From a virus, in the IMG/VR virus record IMGVR_UViG_3300042924_004553, positions 1 through 46,631 of that record: a stretch of DNA of 46,631 nucleotides; one strand, given 5' to 3'. The notes below the pieces were generated by a model, which saw only the letters and a program-made list of their open reading frames with translations, made no database searches and was not told where the DNA came from. Below are positions 22,616 through 30,772 of the stretch, piece by piece (within the stretch, counting starts at the first letter, position 1; every line of letters starts with the position of its first letter). A program made the position numbers and the translations under genes.

Positions 22616-24943
22616 TTACAATTTACAGGCTTCGCAGTCGTCTTCTAGCATTTGTGTTTCAATAGCTAGTGCTGGCAGTGGTAGTTCCTCGAGGTCTTGA
22701 CTCTTGGCACCTTGTTTGTTGATCAAGCTATAGTAAAAGGTCTTGATCCCCCAATGATGGGCAAGCATGAGATTCCGAGCGATAAGCGTGGTAGGTACTT
22801 TGCGATTGGCAAAGTGTGCTGGATTATAAAACGTATTGGTACTGATACTCTGATCCACGTAGGCCTGCAACACAGCCGCTGTTTTGAGATATCCCACACA
22901 GTCAGGTTGATTCCACATCAATTGATACCGGTTCTTGAGCTTGTGATACTCTGGAACAACTTGTGTAAATGATCCGGCTTTGCTTTCTTTCACTGTGATT
23001 AGACTCATTGGCATTTCAATACCATTGGTGGAATTAATCACCACCGAACTTGATTCCACTGGTGCAATGGCCATTAGCGTGGCGTTGCGAACACCATGCT
23101 GTTTCATTTCTTGACGCAGTGGCTCCCAGTCAAGCTCTGGTGTAAAGTCTGTGAGTTCATTAGATCCCTCAGCACGAAGTTCCCACGGAAACTGTCCCTG
23201 TCCATAGCGTGTGCGAGCACTGTCTCGACATGGTCCTCGTTCTTTGGCCAGCTCAACTGTGGCCTCGGTAAGATAAAATGCCTGATGTTCCATCCAGCTC
23301 TTGACTTCGGCCAAGGCATCGTTTTCACCATACTGTAGGCCACGTTTGGCATGCCAATAGGCTAGATTGGTTACACCTATGCCCAAGGGCTGTATCTCTT
23401 CATTGCTCAGCCGACTTTGAATTGAAAGAAAATCTTGATAATCTAGTATGTTGCAGAGGCTACGCTGAAGTATACGGCAAGCACGACGCATGTCTTCTGG
23501 GTGGCGGAATGCACCCCAATTAATTGATCCCAGTGTGCAGAGTGCAATACGACCGTTGCTGTCATCCAAACGTTTGAAGGGCTTGGTGGGCAGTAGAATC
23601 TCGCAGCAAAGATTGCTCTGATAAATGGTGTGATACTCAGGATCAAACGGTCCTTGGTTCATGACATTGTCAATGAACACAAGATAGATGCGGCCGGTGT
23701 CTGTGCGTTCTTTCAGAATGCCAGATTTAAAAACCTCTTCTGCTGCGATAACTTTCTTGCGCAGCTTAGGATCTTTCTCGTATCGGCAGTATAAATCTTC
23801 AAACCGTTTTGTATCTTGGTAGAAAGCTTCATATAGGTCTGGTACTTCATTGGGATCAAAGAAAGTAATGGATTCTCGATTTTTAAACCTACGCCAGAAG
23901 AAAGCACTGAGCACCACGCCATAGTCCATGTGTCGTACTCGTGTTTCTTCCGTGCCTTGATTATTTTTAAGCACAATAAGATCATCAAACTGATGATGCC
24001 AAATTGGATAGAAAACAGTAGCACTAGCATTACGGATACCTCCTTGGCTGCAACTACGCAGATCACCAAACCATTTCTTTAGGAACGGTATCATACCGGT
24101 GTGCATGATTTCACCACCACGTATAGGCGATCCCAATGGACGTAGGCGACCAATCTCCAACCCAATGCCAGCACGTTTACTGGCATATTTGGCCATCATT
24201 TCTCCTGAAGCAAATATACTATCAAGATCATCGTCACTACGAATAAGAACGCAAGAACTAAACTGTTTAGTTGGAGTCCCAAGGCCAGCAAGTACAGGAG
24301 TGGCAAGAGTAAATAAGCCGTCGCTGGCCGCTGTATAATATTCTTTAATGTATCGCATGCGTGCTGTATTTGGTTCTTCTTTATGGAAGACCGTAGCCGC
24401 TGCCACCATGTATCTAACCTGTGGAGTTTCATATATTTCCTTGGTGCTGCGATTTCTCACAAGATATTTTTCAATCAGTTGCTCAATAGCAGCATAGGTA
24501 TACTGTTCGTCTTTACTGTGATCAATAAACTCCTGCATGCGGTCCCAGTCTGCTTCACTGTACCACTCTAAGAGCTCAGGAGTGTAAAGGCCCACTGATA
24601 CGTTGCGTTTGACGATTTCAAACAGTCTGGGTGGTTGATAGCTACCGTAGACATCTTTGCGCAACATACTCAGACGCTGTTTGCCAGCCACGTATTGATA
24701 ATTGGGGTGACCCACATCAGGATTGGCATCAATGTCAATGAGATCAACACAGGCACGCAGTGTTACAGCGTCGATCTCCTCTGTGGTGATGCCATCGTAA
24801 AAGTGCAACTGTGCTTTGATTTCAATCATGCTCTGGCTAACATCTGCTATGCCCTGACATACCTTGGCAATTTGTGCTTGCCATTTTTCCAATGCCAGTG
24901 GCACACGACTACCATCGCGTTTAACTACTGTGATTATTGCCAT
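22616..24943 (-). CDS. nrdA: Ribonucleotide reductase class Ia, alpha subunit
   Basis: A 775-residue NrdA: reduces NDPs to dNDPs in the cytoplasm with NrdB. It begins with an ATP cone (VVKRDGSRVPLALEKWQAQI) that senses ATP/dATP. The redox cysteines are in SSCVLIRSDDD and in IALCTLGSINW, the thiyl-radical Cys is in NLCCEILLPTKP, and the C-terminal pair is EACKL preceded by DDC. It starts 4 bases after the upstream small gene. Phages with NrdAB raise the dNTP supply for replication. Nothing is missing. Confidence 0.96.
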   Translation of the reverse strand: MAIITVVKRDGSRVPLALEKWQAQIAKVCQGIADVSQSMIEIKAQLHFYDGITTEEIDAVTLRACVDLIDIDANPDVGHPNYQYVAGKQRLSMLRKDVYGSYQPPRLFEIVKRNVSVGLYTPELLEWYSEADWDRMQEFIDHSKDEQYTYAAIEQLIEKYLVRNRSTKEIYETPQVRYMVAAATVFHKEEPNTARMRYIKEYYTAASDGLFTLATPVLAGLGTPTKQFSSCVLIRSDDDLDSIFASGEMMAKYASKRAGIGLEIGRLRPLGSPIRGGEIMHTGMIPFLKKWFGDLRSCSQGGIRNASATVFYPIWHHQFDDLIVLKNNQGTEETRVRHMDYGVVLSAFFWRRFKNRESITFFDPNEVPDLYEAFYQDTKRFEDLYCRYEKDPKLRKKVIAAEEVFKSGILKERTDTGRIYLVFIDNVMNQGPFDPEYHTIYQSNLCCEILLPTKPFKRLDDSNGRIALCTLGSINWGAFRHPEDMRRACRILQRSLCNILDYQDFLSIQSRLSNEEIQPLGIGVTNLAYWHAKRGLQYGENDALAEVKSWMEHQAFYLTEATVELAKERGPCRDSARTRYGQGQFPWELRAEGSNELTDFTPELDWEPLRQEMKQHGVRNATLMAIAPVESSSVVINSTNGIEMPMSLITVKESKAGSFTQVVPEYHKLKNRYQLMWNQPDCVGYLKTAAVLQAYVDQSISTNTFYNPAHFANRKVPTTLIARNLMLAHHWGIKTFYYSLINKQGAKSQDLEELPLPALAIETQMLEDDCEACKL

Positions 24944-24947
24944 GTTT

Positions 24948-25382
24948 TTAATTTATTTGTCTTTTAAGTTCCGCCTGCGTTACTGCACGGCGTATTTTAC
25001 TCTTATCTGTTTCGAGGCAGGTATTTAAGATGTCATCAGAAGAATAATTCAGTATATATTTTCCTGCCCTGACCAGGACTAAATTGTGTGTTTGATCTTC
25101 ATAAAGTACGCAGTCTTGTAGGTCATCACGATCTAACATGGTTATAGTATACATGATACCTAGTCCACGTGCAAGATCACAAAAGGCCGTTTCTTCAAGC
25201 AGTGCCCAGGGATCGGGCCAAGTAGGACGGTCGTCCCAGTGTAGTCTATAGGGACGCCAAGGACGCTGGAACCACCAGCGATTGACTGCGGTGCAAACAA
25301 CTTGGGTATCTAGTTCAGCCAGACTGTCACGTAACTTAACCCAAGACCGCAGACGTGTTTCAAAATTTTCTGCCAGTTTCAA
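24948..25382 (-). CDS. Hypothetical phage protein
   Basis: A 144-residue protein. Its centre, WWFQRPWRPYRLHWDDRPTW, and the later LGIMYTITML form a Trp-rich pattern that I recall from conserved proteins in T4-like marine phages of unknown function. No membrane segments. It overlaps the tail gene by 4 bases (ATGA) and ends 5 bases before nrdA, so is transcribed with the nrd cluster. A structural or host-takeover role is possible. Confidence 0.7.
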   Translation of the reverse strand: MKLAENFETRLRSWVKLRDSLAELDTQVVCTAVNRWWFQRPWRPYRLHWDDRPTWPDPWALLEETAFCDLARGLGIMYTITMLDRDDLQDCVLYEDQTHNLVLVRAGKYILNYSSDDILNTCLETDKSKIRRAVTQAELKRQIN

Positions 25383-26989
25383 GCCAAGTGTTCAATGTTA
25401 TAGGTCAGACTGCCACCAGAACCTGTGCTGGTAGTAGAATATCTAACAGTTAAGGTGTCACCAGATTGAACAGCACTCAATGTAAGTCCGGTGCTACTGT
25501 TTTCGGTATAGTCTTCAGAGTAAGTGATTGAAGGATCACTGACCACTGTCAAACTGCCTGTGCGATAGGCACTGCCTCTTGTGAATGTGTAGTTCACTGT
25601 GAACGCACGAAACTGGCCAGTAATTGACGTGCCACTACCACCGCTGTCTGTGGTAAACAGTGTGGTGTTGGTTTGATTGTCTAGAATTGGTGTGACCACC
25701 GCGGCTTCTAGTTGATAATTGCCCAGACTCAATACCTGGCCATTGTCAATGCTGATGATGCCTAGGTTGTTGTTTTGAATGCGTGGAAAACCAGATCCTT
25801 CAACAGCAGCGTCGGTTCTTTCAAACAGATCACCCACACTACAGTTGGTCAAGGCATTGAAACTGATCACTGGGTCTGTGGGCGTGCCTGTGAATCCTGT
25901 GGCCACGTCAAAGAATGAATTGTGAACAGAGCCACACATGCTCACATCATCGGATATAAAAATACCTCTACGGAACACACTGTCAAAAGTACTATTGGTA
26001 ATTTTAAAACCGCGTGGGCCGCCTGCGGCAGGATTCAACGTGTCAAGATACACACCTTCATACAAGGTATTGAAGTTGCAACTGTCTATGGCAGCGGCCT
26101 CAACAGCGTCTGTGCACCTTACACCATAGGTAACCTGACTAAAAGAACAGCCATGAGCAGTGACATCGTTGGTTATAAAACTGCCTGCTGAGTTGAAAGT
26201 AAAAGCAGAGATATTGTTTTGCAGGCCTGTTGACAACATAGTACGTGTGATAGGACCAACAAAAGCACAGTTAGTAAACGCCACACTCTCTGCGCAGTCA
26301 ACCAAACAGATATCAATGGCCTGCATGCTTTCAAAGCCCATGTTGGCAACCGTGATCTGTTGAGGTCTAACAGCGCCGTTGTTGCCAATCTGCGCACCGG
26401 TCTGCAACAGACTGTCGCCGGTACGAACCACATAGGCGTTAAGACTACTCACATCACTCTGCAGATCCATTTTGATAATACTGCTCTGCGGACCCTCCCC
26501 ATAGAGATAAGCATAGGGAGGGATCACAATGGTTTCACTTACAAGATAAACGCCAGCTGGGAAAAACAATCCCCTGCGTGCGTTTGGAGCAGTGCTTCTA
26601 CAATACAGCTGAAACATAGCACGTTGGATGGCCACTGTGTCATCAGTGATACCATCTCCCACTGCACCAAAGTCAGTGATAATGGCAAAACTATCCAAAC
26701 GATCCTGCAGACTCTGAGTTACTGGCGCACCTGCGCTGGGACCGGTCTGTACAACATATCCACCAGCTTCACCGCGATAGGTATAAGTGCCCTGCAGACC
26801 AAAGATGTTTGAAAATTCAGTGAGAATTTCAGTGTTGCCAATAACCGGCGCACCTTCTTCTAGTGTGCCGTTACCGATAAACAGTCTGCGCTCGTCTACA
26901 GCGTAGCCCAATTCTCCGCCAGAAAGCTGCGGCAAATCAATCGCTAGTCCCTTGCGCTGAGTTATTCTTGAAATCTGTACAATAGCCAT
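25379..26989 (-). CDS. Tail fibre/spike protein with beta-helix (pectate-lyase-like) domain
   Basis: A 536-residue protein. The N-terminal part (IAIVQISRITQRKG to GGELGYAVDERRLFIGNG) is a fold common at the base of T4-like phage fibres. From about residue 100, FGAVGDGITDDTVAIQRAMFQLY is the start of a right-handed parallel beta-helix of the pectate-lyase-3/GH28 type, followed by rung-like repeats (ITVANMGFESM, FTNCAFVG, VTAHGCSFSQV, CNFNTLYEGVYL, ITNSTFDSVF). The C-terminal part is a beta-sandwich with a Gly/Ser/Thr-rich end. Such proteins bind or cut host surface sugars. A CTAAATA promoter motif lies 23 bases ahead of the ATG. Confidence 0.85.
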   Translation of the reverse strand: MAIVQISRITQRKGLAIDLPQLSGGELGYAVDERRLFIGNGTLEEGAPVIGNTEILTEFSNIFGLQGTYTYRGEAGGYVVQTGPSAGAPVTQSLQDRLDSFAIITDFGAVGDGITDDTVAIQRAMFQLYCRSTAPNARRGLFFPAGVYLVSETIVIPPYAYLYGEGPQSSIIKMDLQSDVSSLNAYVVRTGDSLLQTGAQIGNNGAVRPQQITVANMGFESMQAIDICLVDCAESVAFTNCAFVGPITRTMLSTGLQNNISAFTFNSAGSFITNDVTAHGCSFSQVTYGVRCTDAVEAAAIDSCNFNTLYEGVYLDTLNPAAGGPRGFKITNSTFDSVFRRGIFISDDVSMCGSVHNSFFDVATGFTGTPTDPVISFNALTNCSVGDLFERTDAAVEGSGFPRIQNNNLGIISIDNGQVLSLGNYQLEAAVVTPILDNQTNTTLFTTDSGGSGTSITGQFRAFTVNYTFTRGSAYRTGSLTVVSDPSITYSEDYTENSSTGLTLSAVQSGDTLTVRYSTTSTGSGGSLTYNIEHLA

Positions 26990-27011
26990 GTTTTTATACC
27001 CGTTATGACTG

Positions 27012-27018
27012 TATTTAG
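27012..27018 (-). promoter_or_regulatory. CTAAATA late-type promoter motif before tail fibre gene
   Basis: CTAAATA at 27018-27012, 23 bases from the ATG at 26989, overlapping the stop codon of the nuclease gene. Placed before a late virion gene, as expected for T4-like late promoters. Confidence 0.45.
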
Positions 27019-27731
27019 CTGGTCAAGTAGTAGAGCTCTAGACGTTTCCACCATTCATTGGTGTAGTGATCAAATTCGTCGCCCTCTAGCACAAACTCCT
27101 GATACTGTGGCGGTTTGATTATGGCTAGATTAGCATCTTGCTCGGGTTTCACACACATCAAGATCACGCCTTTGCGTATGTCAGTCCCGTGTACTTCATT
27201 GTGCGCTTGAGCATACGCAGCCAGTTGCAGGAAGTAGTCCCCAATCCACTCACGCTTTTTGGGTTTATTGGTTTGCTTGTAGTCTAAAATACTCAGCTCG
27301 CCCGAGTGCATGCCCACGCCATCTGAAGTTCCTGCATACAAACGTGGAAAGTACAGGGGAATTTCAACACCATAGAATTCTGTGACCTTGCTGTTGAGTC
27401 CTTGTTCAATAATCACCTTGGCCATGGCATGACTGGCCCAGCTAAAGGGATTAGCCGGTAGCTCTGTGACCATGTCTGTCTTGATATAGTTTTCAAGATA
27501 GGAATGCATACGAGTGCCACGGCTAGCAGCTTCAGTGGTTATCTGTTGTGCTTTTTGTTCGCCCACACGATTTTTCCACTGTTGTAGGGCCTCTCGTGCT
27601 TCTTTGGGCTTGGTGCGATCCAACACCGTGGTCACGCTGGGCAGCTTGTTGCCATCAGGGGTATTGTAAACACGCTGTCCGTTGAGCAGGGTACGTGACA
27701 ACGGCTCGTATTTGTATTTTTCAATTAGCAT
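27015..27731 (-). CDS. PD-(D/E)XK nuclease (RecB/Cas4-like exonuclease)
   Basis: A 238-residue nuclease. The fold's core motif is visible: a central Asp in YAGTSDGVGMHSG followed by LSILDYKQTNKP (the Asp and Lys of PD-DxK), with YFLQLAAYAQAH (QxxxY motif). An N-terminal stretch KLPSVTTVLDRTKP and the GTRMHSYLENY region resemble the single-strand exonuclease group of mitochondrial MGME1 and phage homologues. It may process DNA ends during recombination or replication. Overlaps the dCMP deaminase gene by 7 bases. Confidence 0.8.
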   Translation of the reverse strand: MLIEKYKYEPLSRTLLNGQRVYNTPDGNKLPSVTTVLDRTKPKEAREALQQWKNRVGEQKAQQITTEAASRGTRMHSYLENYIKTDMVTELPANPFSWASHAMAKVIIEQGLNSKVTEFYGVEIPLYFPRLYAGTSDGVGMHSGELSILDYKQTNKPKKREWIGDYFLQLAAYAQAHNEVHGTDIRKGVILMCVKPEQDANLAIIKPPQYQEFVLEGDEFDHYTNEWWKRLELYYLTS

Positions 27732-28141
27732 TGAGTAACTGTGATTTGGGATTTTTGTAAAAATTCCACACCTGAATTATCGCGATAGTTTTCACGATAG
27801 TACACATGCTGAATTCCGCTTTGATATATCAGTTTTGCACATTCCAAACAAGGACTGTGTGTAACAAACAAACTAGCACCAAGTCCGCTGTTGGCACCTC
27901 GAGCCAGTTTGGCAATGGCATTTGATTCTGCATGAAGAACTTCAGGCTTGGTGTACAAACTACCATCCTCGTTTACATCTTCACACACATTGCTCCACCC
28001 AGCTGGCATGCCGTTGTAGCCATAGCTGATCACAGTGTCATCTTTGACAATCACAGCTCCCACATGTAATCTCTGAGCTGGACTGAGCTGCGCGGCACGG
28101 TGTGCCCAGTCCATGTATAGGTCAATGTATTTTTGCTTCAA
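27725..28141 (-). CDS. dCMP deaminase (cytidine/deoxycytidylate deaminase family)
   Basis: A 138-residue zinc deaminase that turns dCMP into dUMP for thymidylate synthesis. The zinc motif is HAESNAIAKLA with catalytic Glu, and PCLECAKLI with the two Cys ligands. Other signatures: VGAVIVKDDTVISYGYNGMPAGWSNVCED, typical of the T4 Cd/ComEB dCMP deaminase subfamily. Shorter than T4's 193 residues, and lacking its extra insert. It overlaps IscA by 4 bases. Confidence 0.9.
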   Translation of the reverse strand: MKQKYIDLYMDWAHRAAQLSPAQRLHVGAVIVKDDTVISYGYNGMPAGWSNVCEDVNEDGSLYTKPEVLHAESNAIAKLARGANSGLGASLFVTHSPCLECAKLIYQSGIQHVYYRENYRDNSGVEFLQKSQITVTQC

Positions 28142-28467
28142 ACTCTAAAACTTTCTCCGCAGCCGCAGCGGTCTTTTTCTTGGGGATTAATAAAATCAAA
28201 GCCTTCGTTTAGTCCTTGCCGACGCCAATCCATTGTGAGTCCGTCAACATAGGGCAGGTCTTTGCCGTTAACAAAAATTTTAATACCATGACTGGTATAT
28301 CCCATCCAGTCTCGGGTCACAGGAGCCTGATCAACATATTCTAGTTTGTAAGCCAGTCCAGAACAACCTGTGGTACGTACTCCAATAGAAATTCCAACAC
28401 CTCGACCTCTGCGTTCAAGTTGTTGCTGCACCTTGCGAGCAGCTATTTCAGTTAGTTGTATCATCAT
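28138..28467 (-). CDS. IscA/HesB-type iron-sulfur carrier
   Basis: A 109-residue A-type carrier that accepts or delivers Fe-S clusters. The three conserved cysteines are in GCSGLAYKLEYVD (Cys35) and the C-terminal CGCGESF (Cys102, Cys104). Sequence resembles bacterial IscA along its whole length (ISIGVRTTGCSG). An unusual insertion-free central segment (VNGKDLPYVDGLTMDW) is normal for the family. Overlaps its neighbours by 4 bases on each side. With IscU at 29986 it gives this phage two Fe-S-assembly genes. Confidence 0.92.
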   Translation of the reverse strand: MMIQLTEIAARKVQQQLERRGRGVGISIGVRTTGCSGLAYKLEYVDQAPVTRDWMGYTSHGIKIFVNGKDLPYVDGLTMDWRRQGLNEGFDFINPQEKDRCGCGESFRV

Positions 28468-29102
28468 CTAGTCCTAAGTTCATCAACAAAATCACGTAGC
28501 AAATGATGTCTAGTGCCATTCCAACGCCTACGCATCCACGAATAATCCTGATACCAATGGTGTTCGGCTTCAGGGTGACAACCTATCAAACCAATACGAC
28601 CTTGCATGATTGCCATGGGATCATGATTGCTGTATCTTGCTATCACATCAACTGACCCTGACACTGCATAGCTGCATCCATCATAAAAATACATATGATC
28701 CGGCTTGCCAAGCCATGTGATAGGCATGTGTTTGGCATGTGGTCTTCTGGTACACGCATGTGGCCGGCGTATGTACTGCTGCACTCTTACACCGTCAAGG
28801 ATGTCAAAATAATCTTGATCCGCCCAATAAGCCCCCATGCAGATGCCAAGATAGGCGCCGCCCCTGCGCACAAAATTGCGCACTCTGGTGCGATGCTCTC
28901 GCATTAACCAATCCCAGCTGTCGCTGTCTCCAATACCGCCTGGAAAGCACACAATATCCACATCATCAAAAAAATCTGCTTCTAGGTTATGACGAGTGAA
29001 TATCTTGAAACGATACGCAGTGCCTAAAGCACGCATTACCCCATTTATGCTTTGCACTGAACATCGTGGTTGGTGTGAGAACAACGCAATACAGCTGGGC
29101 AT
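28464..29102 (-). CDS. Class I glutamine amidotransferase-like (BPL-N-like) protein
   Basis: A 212-residue protein with the triad geometry of GATase-1-fold proteins: FPGGIGD oxyanion loop, nucleophile Cys88 in GGAYLGICMGAYWA, His176-Pro-Glu178 near the end. The pattern fits biotin-protein-ligase N-terminal-like and related amidase proteins of unknown substrate, not classic GMP synthetase or CTP synthase. The intervening sequence is rich in Arg and His. It overlaps IscA by 4 bases. Function unknown; amide or ester hydrolysis likely. Confidence 0.7.
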   Translation of the reverse strand: MPSCIALFSHQPRCSVQSINGVMRALGTAYRFKIFTRHNLEADFFDDVDIVCFPGGIGDSDSWDWLMREHRTRVRNFVRRGGAYLGICMGAYWADQDYFDILDGVRVQQYIRRPHACTRRPHAKHMPITWLGKPDHMYFYDGCSYAVSGSVDVIARYSNHDPMAIMQGRIGLIGCHPEAEHHWYQDYSWMRRRWNGTRHHLLRDFVDELRTR

Positions 29103-29107
29103 GACCG

Positions 29108-29242
29108 TTACTGTTTGTCCTTTCGCTCAGGCTCTTGGACAACCACTGGCGGTTTTTCTGGCCATACTTGGTCTTTAATATAGTTGGCTCCAATCCAGCC
29201 CCAGGCCGAAAAAAAGCCCCAAACAACCATGTCTAGTATCAT
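29108..29242 (-). CDS. 44-residue membrane protein
   Basis: A short frame that begins MILDMVVWGFFSAWGWIGAN and ends PPVVVQEPERKDKQ. One transmembrane helix (residues 4-22) precedes a Pro/charged tail. Tiny proteins with this FFSAWGWxGAxY signature are widespread in T4-like cyanophages and their relatives as far as I recall. It stops 5 bases before the amidotransferase gene. A second ATG at 29230 could also start it. Function unknown. Confidence 0.65.
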   Translation of the reverse strand: MILDMVVWGFFSAWGWIGANYIKDQVWPEKPPVVVQEPERKDKQ

Positions 29243-29311
29243 AGGTAGAGTCTTTAGAAATAAGGGTTGACACAACTACTTATGCTAACTGTTTTCGCAA
29301 GATTATGCAAG

Positions 29312-29318
29312 CTAAATA
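29312..29318 (+). promoter_or_regulatory. CTAAATA motif before desaturase
   Basis: CTAAATA (29312-29318) ends 7 bases before the ATG at 29325, the same spacing as at 10257. The 82-base divergent gap (29243-29324) also carries TTGACA at 29267-29272, but no matching -10 at 16-18 bases. Confidence 0.45.
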
Positions 29319-29324
29319 TCCCCA

Positions 29325-30035
29325 ATGCTAGAAATCATTTCACTTTTGGTGATGACACACATCACTATATTATCGGTTACGCTGTATCTGCATCGTAGCC
29401 AAGCACATCGAGCCGTGACTTTTCACCCAGTTCTTAGTCACTTCATGAGATTTTGGCTTTGGCTAACAACTGGCATGGTCACCAAGCAATGGGTAGCTGT
29501 GCATAGATTACACCATCAACGCTGTGAGCAGCCCGGAGATCCGCATAGTCCGCATGTTTTTGGTATCTGGAAGGTGCTGTTCAAAGGCGCTTGGTTGTAC
29601 AACACAGCCAGTAAAGATCAAAAAATGGTTGCTCAGTATGGAGTTGGCACACCTGATGATTGGATCGAACGCCGAATCTACAGTCCACACAGCCGCATGG
29701 GCATAATGTTGCTGTTGCTATTGAATCTGCTGTGTTTTGGCTATTGGGGGATTTTGATCTGGGCTGCACAAATGATCTGGATTCCGTTTTGGGCAGCAGG
29801 TGTGGTAAATGGCTTAGGACACTGGTGGGGGTACAGAAATGGCGAAACTAAAGATAGATCCAGAAATATTTTTCCTATTGGCCTTTGGATTGGCGGTGAA
29901 GAGCTGCACAATAATCATCATCTATCGCCTGGTGACCCAAGGCTATCTTTAAAATGGTGGGAGTTTGACGTAGGCTGGATGTGGATTAGAATCCTGTCGA
30001 GTCTGCGACTGGCTGAGATTCGTTCTGTTTCTTAG
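29325..30035 (+). CDS. Fatty-acid (acyl) desaturase, delta-9 type
   Basis: A 236-residue integral membrane desaturase. The three His boxes of the di-iron site are complete: HRSQAHRA (HxxxxH), HRLHHQ (HxxHH) and HNNHH. Hydrophobic segments flank them: residues 1-22, 40-56, 121-145, 145-162. It introduces a double bond in membrane or acyl-CoA/ACP lipids, using electrons from a host donor. At 236 residues it is shorter than usual (about 300), mainly at the ends. Desaturase-like genes occur in some cyanophages. Plus-strand monocistron that overlaps the 3' end of IscU by 50 bases. Confidence 0.9.
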   Translation: MLEIISLLVMTHITILSVTLYLHRSQAHRAVTFHPVLSHFMRFWLWLTTGMVTKQWVAVHRLHHQRCEQPGDPHSPHVFGIWKVLFKGAWLYNTASKDQKMVAQYGVGTPDDWIERRIYSPHSRMGIMLLLLLNLLCFGYWGILIWAAQMIWIPFWAAGVVNGLGHWWGYRNGETKDRSRNIFPIGLWIGGEELHNNHHLSPGDPRLSLKWWEFDVGWMWIRILSSLRLAEIRSVS

Positions 30036-30396
30036 CATAATCAGCTAGAGCTGCCTTTATAGCGTCCTCGGCTAGAATACTACAGTGTATTTTAACAGGA
30101 GGTAACGCGAGTTCCTGCGCAATTTCCGTATTCTTAATTTCCCCTGCTTGCTCAAGAGTCTTGCCACGCAGCCATTCCGTGACCAGCGACGAGCTCGCAA
30201 TCGCCGACCCGCAGCCATAGGTTTTGAATTTGGCATCAGTGATAACGTCATTTTCAACCTTGATTTGCAGTTGTAGTACATCACCGCAGGCAGGAGCACC
30301 AACTAGACCTGTGCCCACCGAGGGATCATTTTTGTCTAGTTTGCCTACGTTTCTTGGATTTTCGTAATGATCAACTACCTGTTGAGAATAAGCCAT
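29986..30396 (-). CDS. iscU: IscU iron-sulfur scaffold protein
   Basis: A 136-residue scaffold on which Fe-S clusters are built with IscS. Start chosen at ATG 30396: MAYSQQVVDHYENPRNVGKLD is the classic IscU beginning. All three cluster Cys and the Asp are present: GAPACGDV, YGCGSAIASSSLV and the LPPVKIHCSILAED (LPPVK is the HscA-binding motif). Highly similar to proteobacterial IscU. The end (KKQNESQPVADSTGF) is longer than usual and is antisense to the desaturase C-terminus. A near-perfect sigma70 promoter lies right upstream, so the gene may be read alone and without leader. Confidence 0.95.
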   Translation of the reverse strand: MAYSQQVVDHYENPRNVGKLDKNDPSVGTGLVGAPACGDVLQLQIKVENDVITDAKFKTYGCGSAIASSSLVTEWLRGKTLEQAGEIKNTEIAQELALPPVKIHCSILAEDAIKAALADYAKKQNESQPVADSTGF

Positions 30397-30402
30397 AACC
30401 GT

Positions 30403-30431
30403 ATTATACCTGAAAAAACGGGCTAGGTCAA
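30403..30431 (-). promoter_or_regulatory. Sigma70-type promoter of iscU
   Basis: TTGACC (30431-30426), exactly 17 bases, then TATAAT (30408-30403). The expected transcript start falls on or beside the ATG at 30396, suggesting a leaderless mRNA; no Shine-Dalgarno sequence is seen. Confidence 0.8.
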
Positions 30432-30433
30432 GA

Positions 30434-30772
30434 CTACAAGGATTTTTTTGCTGCACGCTTGGCCATGCGATCAACAGTGGCCTGTGCTTGATCTACGCCC
30501 ATGGGAGGAACACCTGCATCTGGTTGCTCGGCTCCCTTGAATACAACTTCTTTGTCTGTTACATTGGTAATTAGATTATTCAAGGGAGGACGTTGACTAA
30601 GATCTCTAACCGAATCCCGGTCAACTGCCACTCCCATTTGATTTGCTAACTTTACAAAACTGTCAAGAGGAAAGACTTTTTCTACGTTTGAGTCCTTGGC
30701 TCGGTTCATCAAGAAACTGGCCAAAGCTGCCAGTTTACCATTGTCCATGCCCTCAACTTCTTGAATCAGCAT
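30434..30772 (-). CDS. Hypothetical protein, prohead-core-associated candidate
   Basis: A 112-residue helical protein starting MLIQEVEGMDNGKLAALASFLMNRAKDSNVEK. It has the style of a family in T4-like marine phages where a short N-terminal helix is followed by SxxxFxxLANxxGVxxxxxxLxD and a basic tail (RMAKRAAKKSL). Its ATG touches the stop of the scaffold-like gene. No function known; structural/assembly is likely from context. Confidence 0.6.
   Translation of the reverse strand: MLIQEVEGMDNGKLAALASFLMNRAKDSNVEKVFPLDSFVKLANQMGVAVDRDSVRDLSQRPPLNNLITNVTDKEVVFKGAEQPDAGVPPMGVDQAQATVDRMAKRAAKKSL

Noticed and set aside
26360-26812. Long open frame (150 codons) opposite the tail spike gene
   Set aside because: It is fully inside a gene with a clear fold on the other strand; its translation is low-complexity and without motif.
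29267-29272. TTGACA as -35 of a sigma70 promoter for the desaturase
   Set aside because: No -10-like hexamer is present at 16-18 bases; the TAAATA motif fits the ATG better.
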